DNA of 33,770 nucleotides from Hyphomonadaceae bacterium. GTDB taxonomy: Bacteria; Pseudomonadota; Alphaproteobacteria; Caulobacterales; Hyphomonadaceae. Both the position numbers and the translations under genes were made by a program. This document shows, piece by piece, positions 13,859 through 20,755 of the stretch (position 1 is the stretch's first letter; each line of letters opens with the position of its first letter). The notes below the pieces were generated by a model. That model was not told the DNA's origin. It saw nothing but the letters and a program-made list of their open reading frames with translations, and ran no database searches. The stretch spans positions 1 through 33,770 of the forward strand of contig CANJIL010000032.1 in NCBI GenBank assembly GCA_947474455.1. The letters run 5' to 3'.

Positions 13859-14554
13859 TCATGCAGCCAACATTGCGTACCCGGCCTCCTCCACAACGCC
13901 GCCTTCCGCCAAGCATTCAAGTGCGCTGCGATTAAGCAGGCGGAAGTGATACATCGAAATCATCTTGATCCATTTGCGCCGCTGGAAATCGGACATCTTG
14001 CGAGAAACCGTTTCGAAACGCAGGCCGAGAAATTCTGCCATTTCGCTTCGGCGCATGGGGAGATCGAACTCGGCATCCCGCCCCTGCGAGACATCAGCGA
14101 CCGCCAGAAGAAACGTTGCGAGCTTCTGGTCTGCAGAATGCGCGCCCACACTGGTGAGCTGGGCTTGCGCCGCGCCAAGCTGATTTCCAACCTGACCGAT
14201 CAGCTGGACCGCGAGCTGGGGATCACGGGCGCATATTTCGGCCAGGCGCTTGACCGGGATGGCTCGCACTTTCAGCGCCGTGACCGCCTCGCAGCCATTG
14301 GCGTGCCCAGCCGCGCCCTCGAGGCCCATGATGGAGCCGGCGCTGCAGAATCCAACGACCTGCCGCTGGCCATCGACCAAGGTGCGGTAGAGTTTTGCCC
14401 ATCCGCTCTCTATTATGTAGAGACTGTTGCGTGCATCTCCCTCGAAAAAGAGGTGATTGTGGGCAGCAATCTGCCTGATTTCGCCCGGATGGTTCGCGAC
14501 CCAACCGTCCGGCGAACGATCAAAATCGATGATAGCGCCACCGTTGATGCACAT
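13859..14554 (-). CDS. Crp/FNR-family transcriptional regulator (FixK/FNR-type, no N-terminal Cys cluster)
   Basis: A 231-residue regulator starting at ATG 14554 with GGAG eight bases upstream. A cyclic-nucleotide-binding-like beta roll covers residues 20-125 (HNHLFFEGD; SLYIIESGWAKLYR; GFCSAGSIMGLEG), then the dimer helix and a winged HTH at 165-200 (MRRSEMAEFLGLRFETVSRK). E181-x-x-S184-R185 matches the FNR residues that read TTGAT. The N-terminus has one Cys only (Cys2) and no C-x2-C-x5-C cluster. It therefore does not look like a canonical 4Fe-4S FNR, and may act downstream of the heme-PAS kinase, as FixK does. The family signature and the surrounding TTGAT-N4-ATCAA boxes make it the prime candidate regulator of the island. 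A terminator follows it. Confidence 0.9.
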   Translation of the reverse strand: MCINGGAIIDFDRSPDGWVANHPGEIRQIAAHNHLFFEGDARNSLYIIESGWAKLYRTLVDGQRQVVGFCSAGSIMGLEGAAGHANGCEAVTALKVRAIPVKRLAEICARDPQLAVQLIGQVGNQLGAAQAQLTSVGAHSADQKLATFLLAVADVSQGRDAEFDLPMRRSEMAEFLGLRFETVSRKMSDFQRRKWIKMISMYHFRLLNRSALECLAEGGVVEEAGYAMLAA

Positions 14555-14664
14555 ATCATGTACTCCGTATGAGCTTGTCGATAAGGCACACATGACTCCC
14601 CAACCTTGCGGGGATTTGCCCGAATGTGGCGAAGTGTGTCTGGCAGCTGAAAACCGCCGAAATG

Positions 14665-15070
14665 TCACAATTGGTGCGGGGCGCCGTTGGAACGATGCCT
14701 TTGTGACCAGACATCCGCTCCAAACTCGGCGCGAGAGGCCAACGCGCCCATTCCCAGGAGTTCGCCCAGTGCCGGCAGGTTGAAAAGATAATCTGCAGCC
14801 GATCCGCCCTGCCCGTCGAAGGTCTGGGTCAGGTCGTAATCGAACTCCTCCGGTCTGAAGTCGCCTCGGCCGATCGAGGCCAACGCCACAAGAACAACCT
14901 GTGCTTCAACGGCCAAGGCGGCGATCGCAGCCCGAAGGGCGCGCCGGCGGGTCCCCGTCCGGTTTCAGCAGCCCATCTTCATCGTACCAACCGCTCGCAG
15001 CGAGTGCGAGCTGATCAGCCCCGTGCTCGTGCGAGAGCGAGACGATTCCGGAGAGCCATTCACACGACAC
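14665..15070 (-). pseudogene. DUF3775-like protein, frameshifted
   Basis: Two frames join into one protein. From GTG 15070: VSCEWLSGIVSLSHEHGADQ, then LALAASGWYDEDGLLKPDGD. Near 14940 the frame changes, and the second part reads ALRAAIAALAVEAQVVLVAL-ASIGRGDFRPEEFDYDL, then SAADYLFNLPALGELLGMGA. The pattern L-x-x-L-x-x-x-x-Q-x-x-L-V-A-L-x-x-IGRGD and the YL-x-x-x-P-L-x-x-x-L block are those of DUF3775, a small family of unknown function. Only an ATG or GTG-started 83-residue piece is open today. A single indel accounts for the break, so sequencing error is possible. The family assignment is by eye. Confidence 0.5.
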
Positions 15071-15136
15071 CTCTACCAGAGTGGTGCGTCGCCTCTTTGC
15101 GCTTGCCAGACATAATCGCCCCTGACTTCGCGCGCA

Positions 15137-15979
15137 TCAATGCGACAGCAGCACAGGCGTACTACAGTTGTTGAGGATGTGCTCGGTCGCGCCGCCCAAG
15201 ACAAACTCCTTGATTCTGGAGCTCCCATAAGCACCCATGACGAGAAGTTCTGGGGAAACTTCCTCCAGATAGGCCGCGAATGACGCGCCAATGCTTCGAT
15301 GACGGCCATCGATCTCATCAGGAACAGCGCTAATGCCGTGGGTGCGCAGGTGGCGGACAAGGTCGCCCGCCTGCCCGGCCGTTGCGGATGCTTTCTCCCC
15401 GACGGCGGTCATCACACGCACGTCCTCCACCCGCTTCAGCACCGGGAGAGCATCGGCAACCGCACGCGCCGCACTGCGACTGCCGTCCCATGCGACCGCA
15501 ACACGCGTCAGTCGACCGGATGGAAGGAGGGACTTTTGCGGATTGAAGGCGAGGACTGGCCGCCCGGAGCCAAAAATGACATCTTCTGCAACCGACCGCT
15601 GACTGTCCACACGTGCGCCAACGACGATCAGGCTGAGGTCAAATGTGCGCGCCAGCTTGGCCATGCATGGACCAACACCATGCAGGCTAGCGCGGACAAG
15701 TTTCGCTTCGTGCCGAATACCTGCCTTTTCGGCGAGGGATTGAAGGTGTGTCAGCGACGCCTTTGCCGCATCGAGACTTTTGCGTTCTTCGATGCGCGCG
15801 AGCTCGCTGACATGTAGCAGGCGCTCCGCCAGCCAGTTTTCCGGTGCATTGATGTCGATATTGATGGCAATGCCTGTCAGCGTCGCATCGAGCATTTTCG
15901 CAAAACCGACGGCCTGTTCGACCGCGGCCAGGGGCGTCGGCTCTGCGTAGGTATCTATATGAAGAGCAATGTCGCGCAT
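15137..15979 (-). CDS. universal stress protein, tandem Usp domains
   Basis: A 280-residue double Usp. Domain 1 (MRDIALHIDTYAEP; FDLSLIVVGARVDSQ) lacks a normal G-2x-G loop. Domain 2 (RVAVAWDGSRSAARAVADAL) has the loop MGAYGSSRIKEFVLGGATEH and ends PVLLSH. It differs from the other Usps by the WDGSRSAARA block common in alphaproteobacterial UspA-like proteins. It lies 59 nt downstream of the DUF883 gene on the same strand, and no box of its own is seen, so it is likely co-transcribed from the promoter at 16411-16424. Cytoplasmic, probable nucleotide-binding stress protein. Confidence 0.92.
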   Translation of the reverse strand: MRDIALHIDTYAEPTPLAAVEQAVGFAKMLDATLTGIAINIDINAPENWLAERLLHVSELARIEERKSLDAAKASLTHLQSLAEKAGIRHEAKLVRASLHGVGPCMAKLARTFDLSLIVVGARVDSQRSVAEDVIFGSGRPVLAFNPQKSLLPSGRLTRVAVAWDGSRSAARAVADALPVLKRVEDVRVMTAVGEKASATAGQAGDLVRHLRTHGISAVPDEIDGRHRSIGASFAAYLEEVSPELLVMGAYGSSRIKEFVLGGATEHILNNCSTPVLLSH

Positions 15980-16038
15980 CGATCCGATCCTCGGCGGTGG
16001 ATGAAACGGCGCACCGCCAACGCCAAATGTTGCTGGTG

Positions 16039-16359
16039 TCAGGATTTCCCTTTGCGCGCGCCCCTCCGCGTGTGCGTAACGGCATAGCCGAGAAGGCCAA
16101 CCGCCGCCGCTGCGAGGGCGGCTGTCGCGACGGGGTGCTCGCGCACCTCCTCCCCTGCCCTCTTCGCCAGTGCCGCTGACTGCTTCCTAATATTTTCGGC
16201 GAGGTCCGAGGCTGCATGCACAAAGGCGGCCGCCGATTTGGAAACGGCGTCACTCGCATCTGCACCTAGATGCTGCGTCATCCGCCCTATGCCGCGTACG
16301 ACCTCATCATAACCTTTGGAAAGATCTTTGACTTTCCGGTCTACAGTTTGCTCAGCCAT
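16039..16359 (-). CDS. DUF883 (ElaB/YqjD-like) membrane-anchored protein
   Basis: A 106-residue protein. A long amphipathic helical region (residues 1-75; VDRKVKDLSKGYDEVVRGIG, then ASDLAENIRKQSAALAKRAG) precedes EEVREHPVATAALAAAAVGL-LGYAV, the typical single C-terminal transmembrane helix of the DUF883 family, and a basic tail (RRGARKGKS). Members of the ElaB/YqjD group sit in the inner membrane and some associate with stationary-phase ribosomes. A perfect FNR-type box lies 58.5 nt upstream. It probably forms a transcription unit with the Usp gene downstream. Confidence 0.82.
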   Translation of the reverse strand: MAEQTVDRKVKDLSKGYDEVVRGIGRMTQHLGADASDAVSKSAAAFVHAASDLAENIRKQSAALAKRAGEEVREHPVATAALAAAAVGLLGYAVTHTRRGARKGKS

Positions 16360-16410
16360 GATTCACTCCTGCTGCTCAGTATCATCATGAACGAGAGCGC
16401 GACTGACCGA

Positions 16411-16424
16411 TTGATTGGTATCAA
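16411..16424. promoter_or_regulatory. perfect FNR box upstream of the DUF883-Usp unit
   Basis: TTGATTGGTATCAA is a perfect TTGAT-N4-ATCAA palindrome centred 58.5 nt from ATG 16359. Confidence 0.8.
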
Positions 16425-16511
16425 ATGTCGCGGGCGCGTCTGGCCCCCAGTCGCTGACGACGTTGCAAAGCGTTGTGATTGAACATTGGCGAAATCGCCG
16501 CCCGAAAGCGC

Positions 16512-17339
16512 CTAGTGCGCCATGAGTATCGGAATGTTCGCGCTGCGCAGCATTTCCCGTGTCATCCCGCCAAAGACAAATTCGCTCATCCGTGACCGGC
16601 CGTAACCGCCCATAACAATCAGGTCGGCATCGACCGCGGCGGCATGGTCGAGAACTGCACGCGCTTCGCTCCGGCCGAGTGGCGCCAGCACGCACGAATG
16701 CACCTTGATACCCCGGCGTCCGAGATGAGCGGCTACATCGCCGCCGGCCGCCAGGCAGTCGTCCTCGGTGTGGTCCGCATCCACCTGCACGACCGCGACA
16801 CTGTAGGCATGCGCAAGCAGGTTGGCCGCTTCAGCGAGCGCCCGGGCAGCTTGTCGCGTGGGTTTCCATGACACGACAATGTTCCGGCCGATCTCCCGCG
16901 GTTTCCATGCAGTCGGCGCCAGCATGACCGGCCGACCGGACGCAAAGAGCGCAGCTTCGGCCAGCCGCTGCTGCGCATGGGTTTGTGCGCAGCCGACGAC
17001 GGTAACGTCGTGATGCCGCGCCCGTGTGGAGACGGCGTCTGCGAGAAGCCCGAGTTCAACCACATCCCCCTCCACTGTCCCGGTGGCCGGCAATCCTGCC
17101 TTTAGCCTGCTGTTCAGGGCGTCAAGATCCAAGATCAGGCGCGCCTCCGTCTGAGCACGAATATCGGCCCAGACTGGGCTGGCGACCCAGCCGTCCGCCA
17201 TGATCAAGGCCGGCATCCACGCCACCATCAGCGCAGACACCCTGCCTTCGTTCTGGGAAGCCAGCTGCTGGGCGACGGCGACCACGCTGTCATTCGGCGC
17301 ACCGGAGGCAGTCACGGCGAATACGTTCTTGAACTTCAT
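16512..17339 (-). CDS. universal stress protein, tandem Usp domains
   Basis: A 275-residue double Usp starting at ATG 17339; GGAGG six bases upstream decides between this and the in-frame ATG at 17351. Domain 1 starts MKFKNVFAVTASGAPNDSVV. Domain 2 has NIVVSWKPTRQAARALAEAA and the ATP-loop MGGYGRSRMSEFVFGGMTRE, ending PILMAH. Paralogue of the 12191-13024 product, so probably an old local duplication. An FNR-type box is centred 55.5 nt upstream, back to back with the box of the divergent cytochrome gene. Confidence 0.93.
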   Translation of the reverse strand: MKFKNVFAVTASGAPNDSVVAVAQQLASQNEGRVSALMVAWMPALIMADGWVASPVWADIRAQTEARLILDLDALNSRLKAGLPATGTVEGDVVELGLLADAVSTRARHHDVTVVGCAQTHAQQRLAEAALFASGRPVMLAPTAWKPREIGRNIVVSWKPTRQAARALAEAANLLAHAYSVAVVQVDADHTEDDCLAAGGDVAAHLGRRGIKVHSCVLAPLGRSEARAVLDHAAAVDADLIVMGGYGRSRMSEFVFGGMTREMLRSANIPILMAH

Positions 17340-17387
17340 CTTGCCCTCCATGCGGGCCGGAAAGTGTTGCAAGCGCCCGTTTTTGTC

Positions 17388-17401
17388 GTGACGCAGATCA
17401 A
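17388..17401. promoter_or_regulatory. FNR/FixK-type box facing Usp 16512-17339
   Basis: GTGACGCAGATCAA, 9 of 10 matches to TTGAY-N4-RTCAA, centred 55.5 nt from ATG 17339. Confidence 0.68.
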
Positions 17402-17412
17402 GCCTGCTGGAT

Positions 17413-17426
17413 TTGATACAGATCAT
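17413..17426. promoter_or_regulatory. FNR/FixK-type box facing the divergent cytochrome gene
   Basis: TTGATACAGATCAT, 9 of 10 matches, starts 11 nt after the previous box. It is centred 40.5 nt before ATG 17460, so a class II promoter here would give a very short leader or a leaderless mRNA. Confidence 0.62.
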
Positions 17427-17459
17427 CCCGGGACGCAGCCGAACCGCCATGCTGGCCCC

Positions 17460-18005
17460 ATGATCACGCGGCGGATCTTCAGTTCACTTGCAATGGTCGT
17501 AGCGGGCATCACCCTGCTCGCCGCCTGCGATCGAAGCACAAGCGCCCAGACGCCAAGTCATTCACCGACTGCAGCTGGCGTCGCCATCGCGGTCGAAACC
17601 GGAGATCAGCTTCCGCTGTTTGTTCCTTATCGCGGTTTGATGGTTGGCATTATCGACTGGTCTTCGTTTGGCGTCTTCCATCTTGCGACAAATGACAAGC
17701 CGCTCACCGACAGCGACTGGACCGCCGCCGGGCTCGCAGCCGTCAATCTGATCGCCGTGTCTGTCCTGCTCACGACACCCAACAGCAATGCAGACGATCA
17801 GCGCCGCCTCGCGGATCCCGCCTGGACGGAGAGCGTTGCAGATTTTCAGAACGCCAGCGTTCTGGTCGCCGCCGCGGTAGATAAGCGAAATCGCTTTGAC
17901 TTCAACCGGACCGCGGACATGCTCGCGACCACCTGCCAGACCTGCCATGACATGTTTCGCATCATGCCTCCCGACGACGCCACTTCACGTTTTGCAGCCC
18001 GATAG
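17460..18005 (+). CDS. lipoprotein with C-terminal c-type haem site (cytochrome c'-like)
   Basis: A 181-residue exported protein. Lipoprotein signal MITRRIFSSL...ITLLAAC (lipobox LAAC, Cys23), then a helical middle (GLAAVNLIAVSVLLTTP; FQNASVLVAAAVDKRNRFDF), and a haem-binding CQTCH (Cys159, Cys162, His163) close to the C-terminus, followed by DMFRIMPPDD. A haem motif at the end of a four-helix-type protein is the layout of cytochrome c' and cytochrome c-556; these bind NO or O2 or move electrons. The helical-bundle assignment is by layout only. The gene is divergent from a Usp gene and upstream of a lipid-kinase pseudogene. Confidence 0.75.
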   Translation: MITRRIFSSLAMVVAGITLLAACDRSTSAQTPSHSPTAAGVAIAVETGDQLPLFVPYRGLMVGIIDWSSFGVFHLATNDKPLTDSDWTAAGLAAVNLIAVSVLLTTPNSNADDQRRLADPAWTESVADFQNASVLVAAAVDKRNRFDFNRTADMLATTCQTCHDMFRIMPPDDATSRFAAR

Positions 18006-18034
18006 GCTCGCCTTCTTAGACCTTTGAGGTCTCC

Positions 18035-18665
18035 GTGAAAGTGACAGCACTCATCAATCCGACGGCTGGCATCGTCGGTCCGGACGGTCGGCTTCGTAGG
18101 GTGGAGCTGCTTGAAAGCGTCGGAATTTGCGACGCCGTGGTCATAGTGCTTGATCCCGACAATGCTGCCGGCCAGATGCGCGGTCTGATCGAGCGGACGT
18201 GCGACCTTTCGATTTTCCGGGGCCGGGGAGGCGCGCGAGGATGTTCGCAAGGCGACTTCGGCCGCGCGATGCAGGACGCAAGCGTTGCGGTCGATGCGGA
18301 GCGTCATCTCCAGCTGAATTCGGAAACCGGCGCAAGTGACCGGCTTCCGTCTGGAAACATCATTGCGGCGCTGGTCGAGCCTTCGCCGGCCCGCGCCGCA
18401 TGGATGTAGCCACCCTGAATGTTCCGCCTGCCATGGCTGCCTTACGCTTTGCCTGGACTGCAATCCGCTCGGACTGGCGGCATCTCGACGGGGTCGTTGT
18501 TCGAACCGCAGATACGCTGACGATCGTCGATCCTCCGGCCAATCCGTGCTCGCAATCATGGATGGCGAGCAGGCAGCGGTCGGATCGCAGTTCATCCTCC
18601 GTTGCAAGGAGAGCGCCGCGCTGAGCGAGCGGTTGATCCGGTCGTTGTCCGGGGCCCCGGACTAG
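18035..18665 (+). pseudogene. diacylglycerol kinase-like (YegS/DagK family) lipid kinase, decayed
   Basis: From GTG 18035 the frame reads MKVTALINPTAGIVGPDG and CDAVVIVLDPDNAAGQMRGL-IER, the start of a DAGK catalytic domain, but the GGDGT nucleotide motif is gone (IFRGRGGARG). Downstream another frame gives MDVATLNVPPAMAALRFAWT and GVVVRTADTLTIVDPPA, and a third gives SVLAIMDGEQAAVGSQFILR, the C-terminal beta domain of the same family. The interval totals about 630 nt against some 900 for an intact gene. A deleted catalytic motif plus two frame changes show an inactive relic. It follows the cytochrome gene by 29 nt and overlaps the 3' end of the convergent Host_attach gene. Confidence 0.78.
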
Positions 18666-19093
18666 ACGTTCGCCCTATTCATCGCGGCGTCGATTTCCGC
18701 AAGCGAGCTGTGCGTCATGCCATGGCAGGTCTCAAAGACGATCCGTTCGCGCGTTTTCGAGGCGATGAAATCGCGTAAACCGTTCATGACAGGCGGCGGC
18801 GCGACAATCGCGACCCCCTTGATGCCTTCGGTGACAGCGGCTTCATTTGCACGATCCGCCACGCGGTTCAGGAAAATCTCGAGTTCTTCCTGATCGCGAA
18901 TTGATCGCGGCTTCACACGCAGACGCCCCGCCGTACGTATGGTCCTGCACGGCAAGTGCTCGCCATGCGTGAGCAGATCCGCCGTCTCTGCGTAGTCTGG
19001 CTTTTCCACGATCGCGTCTGTTCGTGATGGGCGAACGAAAAAGCGCGCGGAGTGCTCATCTGCGACCAAAATCAGTGCTGGATAGTCGGTCAT
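18662..19093 (-). CDS. Host_attach/baeRF-like (eRF1 domain-related) protein
   Basis: A 143-residue cytoplasmic protein starting at ATG 19093 (GGGAG upstream). The N-terminal strand ALILVADEHSARFFVRPSRT corresponds to the family's xxWVLVADGxxARxF. The C-terminal half has ANEAAVTEGIKGVAIVAPPP, VMNGLRDFIASKTRERIVFE and then a TH-x-x-L-x-E motif. This is the Host_attach / bacterial-archaeal eRF1-like fold; despite the name, the role is unknown and ribosome-related functions have been suggested for relatives. An imperfect FNR-type box is centred 52.5 nt upstream. A second, broken member is at 20106-20499. Confidence 0.72.
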   Translation of the reverse strand: MTDYPALILVADEHSARFFVRPSRTDAIVEKPDYAETADLLTHGEHLPCRTIRTAGRLRVKPRSIRDQEELEIFLNRVADRANEAAVTEGIKGVAIVAPPPVMNGLRDFIASKTRERIVFETCHGMTHSSLAEIDAAMNRANV

Positions 19094-19138
19094 CTTCAAC
19101 TCCCTGCATGCAGTTCAGCACGGCCGATGGACGTTGCC

Positions 19139-19152
19139 TTGATCCAGGCCAA
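19139..19152. promoter_or_regulatory. FNR/FixK-type box upstream of the Host_attach-like gene
   Basis: TTGATCCAGGCCAA, 9 of 10 matches to TTGAY-N4-RTCAA (C for T in the second half-site), centred 52.5 nt from ATG 19093. Confidence 0.55.
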
Positions 19153-19336
19153 AGTGGGCACGCGTCGCTTTTGTTCGGGGGCCCGCCAGCGCCGGCAACC
19201 AAGCAAGCATCAGTAGGGCCTGCCAGTCCAAGCAGCCCCGCTGGCGAGGCTTCGCCACACAAATAGGCTCCGAGATCCTGCTTCATCAACAGAATCGCAA
19301 AGCTAGTCTCGAGAGAGAACAAATCCGCAAGAGCTG

Positions 19337-19885
19337 TCAGGCCGGCCATGAAGCGAGCTCCCAGCCTTTCAATCCGAAGAGTTTGCAGACACAGCGCGCG
19401 ACCCACGCCAGAATAGGCAGCAACACGGTCAGTTCGACGCAAACAGCCAAGAACGCGCCGAGCACAGGCGCCCCAAGCAACACGTGCATCGCGCCAAAAA
19501 AGACGCCTACGCCAAACCCGACGGCGCCAAGGCCAACACCCGCGACCATTGCTCGCAACAAGGCCGATACAGCTACAAACAGCGGTCCACGCATACCGCT
19601 TACCGCAACTTCAGGCTTCCCGTGCCGCATCTTTGGCTTTCCAAACGATGGCCGGCCATAATTTGCACAGGCAGCCAGGAATTCTTTTCCCACAAGACGC
19701 GCCGCTTCTGGGTCAACATGTTGGGACAATGTGGAGGGTACGACGCAGACAACCGGGCATAGGACCAACGCCGCGCGTGCAAAATACGTCCTCTGAGCGG
19801 ACGTCATCGCCACGGCAGCACGTATGCGATCGGCTGGTGCGCGCTCAATTTGAATGAGAGACGAAGCTGCATCGATTGCGGGCAT
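19337..19885 (-). CDS. hypothetical membrane protein
   Basis: A 182-residue protein with one hydrophobic segment near the N-terminus (about 35-52) and a glycine-rich hydrophobic block at about 100-168 that holds two or three transmembrane helices (AGVGLGAVGFGVGVFFGAMH; FLAVCVELTVLLPILAWVA). Between them is a basic soluble stretch (GRPSFGKPKMRHGKP). No family is recognised. A perfect FNR-type box lies 63.5 nt upstream, which supports this start and places the gene in the island's regulon. ATG 19807 is an alternative start. Confidence 0.6.
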   Translation of the reverse strand: MPAIDAASSLIQIERAPADRIRAAVAMTSAQRTYFARAALVLCPVVCVVPSTLSQHVDPEAARLVGKEFLAACANYGRPSFGKPKMRHGKPEVAVSGMRGPLFVAVSALLRAMVAGVGLGAVGFGVGVFFGAMHVLLGAPVLGAFLAVCVELTVLLPILAWVARCVCKLFGLKGWELASWPA

Positions 19886-19941
19886 CGCATCTGTCCAAAC
19901 TTGCAGATAAGGTGACCTTGGCGCCCGGCGGTGCGGCGGCC

Positions 19942-19955
19942 TTGATCGCGGTCAA
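19942..19955. promoter_or_regulatory. perfect FNR/FixK-type box
   Basis: TTGATCGCGGTCAA matches TTGAY-N4-RTCAA at all ten positions, centred 63.5 nt from ATG 19885. Confidence 0.72.
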
Positions 19956-20105
19956 ATCCGGCGCGGCCAGGTTTGCGCCAAACACATGCGATCTTTTCGC
20001 ATCGCCACTGAGCGCAGTGGCGCGACTCGCGAACCGACTGTGAGCATGACGTTCCCGTGGCAGCGCCGAGCGGCCCGGGCCGCAGTTATTCCAATGGCGC
20101 AGCCG

Positions 20106-20499
20106 CTAGACTTTGAGAGCCTTGAGCCGTGCATCGGTATCACGAACCTTGTCGCGCGCTACTCCCGCAACGTGATTGCTCAGGACGCCAAGTGCGCGGG
20201 TGAGGCGAAGATGACGAGGCGGCCACAGGCCGTGTGCGGTCATCGCAATGCTTATGCTCCCTGCGATGTGGGCGAAGAAGTGCTGTTCATCATCATCATG
20301 ATGACCGTCGTGAGGCTCATGACGGCGGTGATCGCATTGTCTGGCGCCGTCGTGAACGGCGGTCGCGTGGCGATCACGCTTGCGCGCCCCGGTCGCCGTG
20401 ACGGCCAGATCCGTCAGTTCTTCCAGTCGGGGGTCAAGTCTGACGCCAGGGAAGAAGCGCGCCGTCTGCGATCACAATCCAGGTTGTCTCTGTTGTTAT
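20106..20499 (-). pseudogene. second Host_attach/baeRF-like gene, decayed
   Basis: The minus strand encodes TTWIVIADGA just after a near-start (ATA 20499, preceded by GGAAGAAAAA), matching the Host_attach N-terminus TWIVVADGARAR. After a frame change come LEELTDLAVTATGARKRDRH, a His/Asp-rich stretch (HEPHDGHHDDDEQHFFAHIA) equivalent to the family's DPHxxExxxFAxxIA, and HLRLTRALGVLSNHVAGVA, ending KALKV at TAG 20106. The start codon appears to have become ATA and at least one indel splits the frame, so this is a relic. The plus-strand frame over the same bases has no plausible protein features. Confidence 0.65.
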
Positions 20500-20755
20500 T
20501 TTTTTCTTCCTGAATAGGAGCAATTCAGAATTCTCCAGAACGTGTTGGACGACCTTATTCTGCATCAGAATCACCGTTGCGCCGATGTTCCCTCACGCGA
20601 AGGCGTTGCTTTTTCGCTACGTTTTGGAGGCGCTTCCAGAGCGCCACGCGACGCCGCAAGTTCGCGCTTGCTGCGCCACAGGCCTGCCCTATTTGGACTG
20701 CGAATTCAGTCCGATATCGGCTACGCTCCCCTGAACGCCGAACGAGATAGCGACC
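20500..20755. other. gene-free spacer
   Basis: No coding frame with family features was found on either strand. Two small hairpins are visible: TGAAT/ATTCA around 20512-20528 and GGCGCT-TCCAG-AGCGCC at about 20629-20645. It separates the stress island from the SIMPL gene and presumably holds the latter's promoter, which I could not place. Confidence 0.4.

Noticed and set aside
19056-19442. Minus-strand frame starting inside the 3' end of the 19337-19885 gene
   Set aside because: It overlaps the start of the Host_attach-like gene and contains its promoter box; no family features or consistent ribosome-binding site.
19986-20513. 175-codon plus-strand frame with a hydrophobic IIIMM stretch
   Set aside because: It is antisense to the Host_attach relic; the minus strand gives recognisable family blocks and this strand does not.
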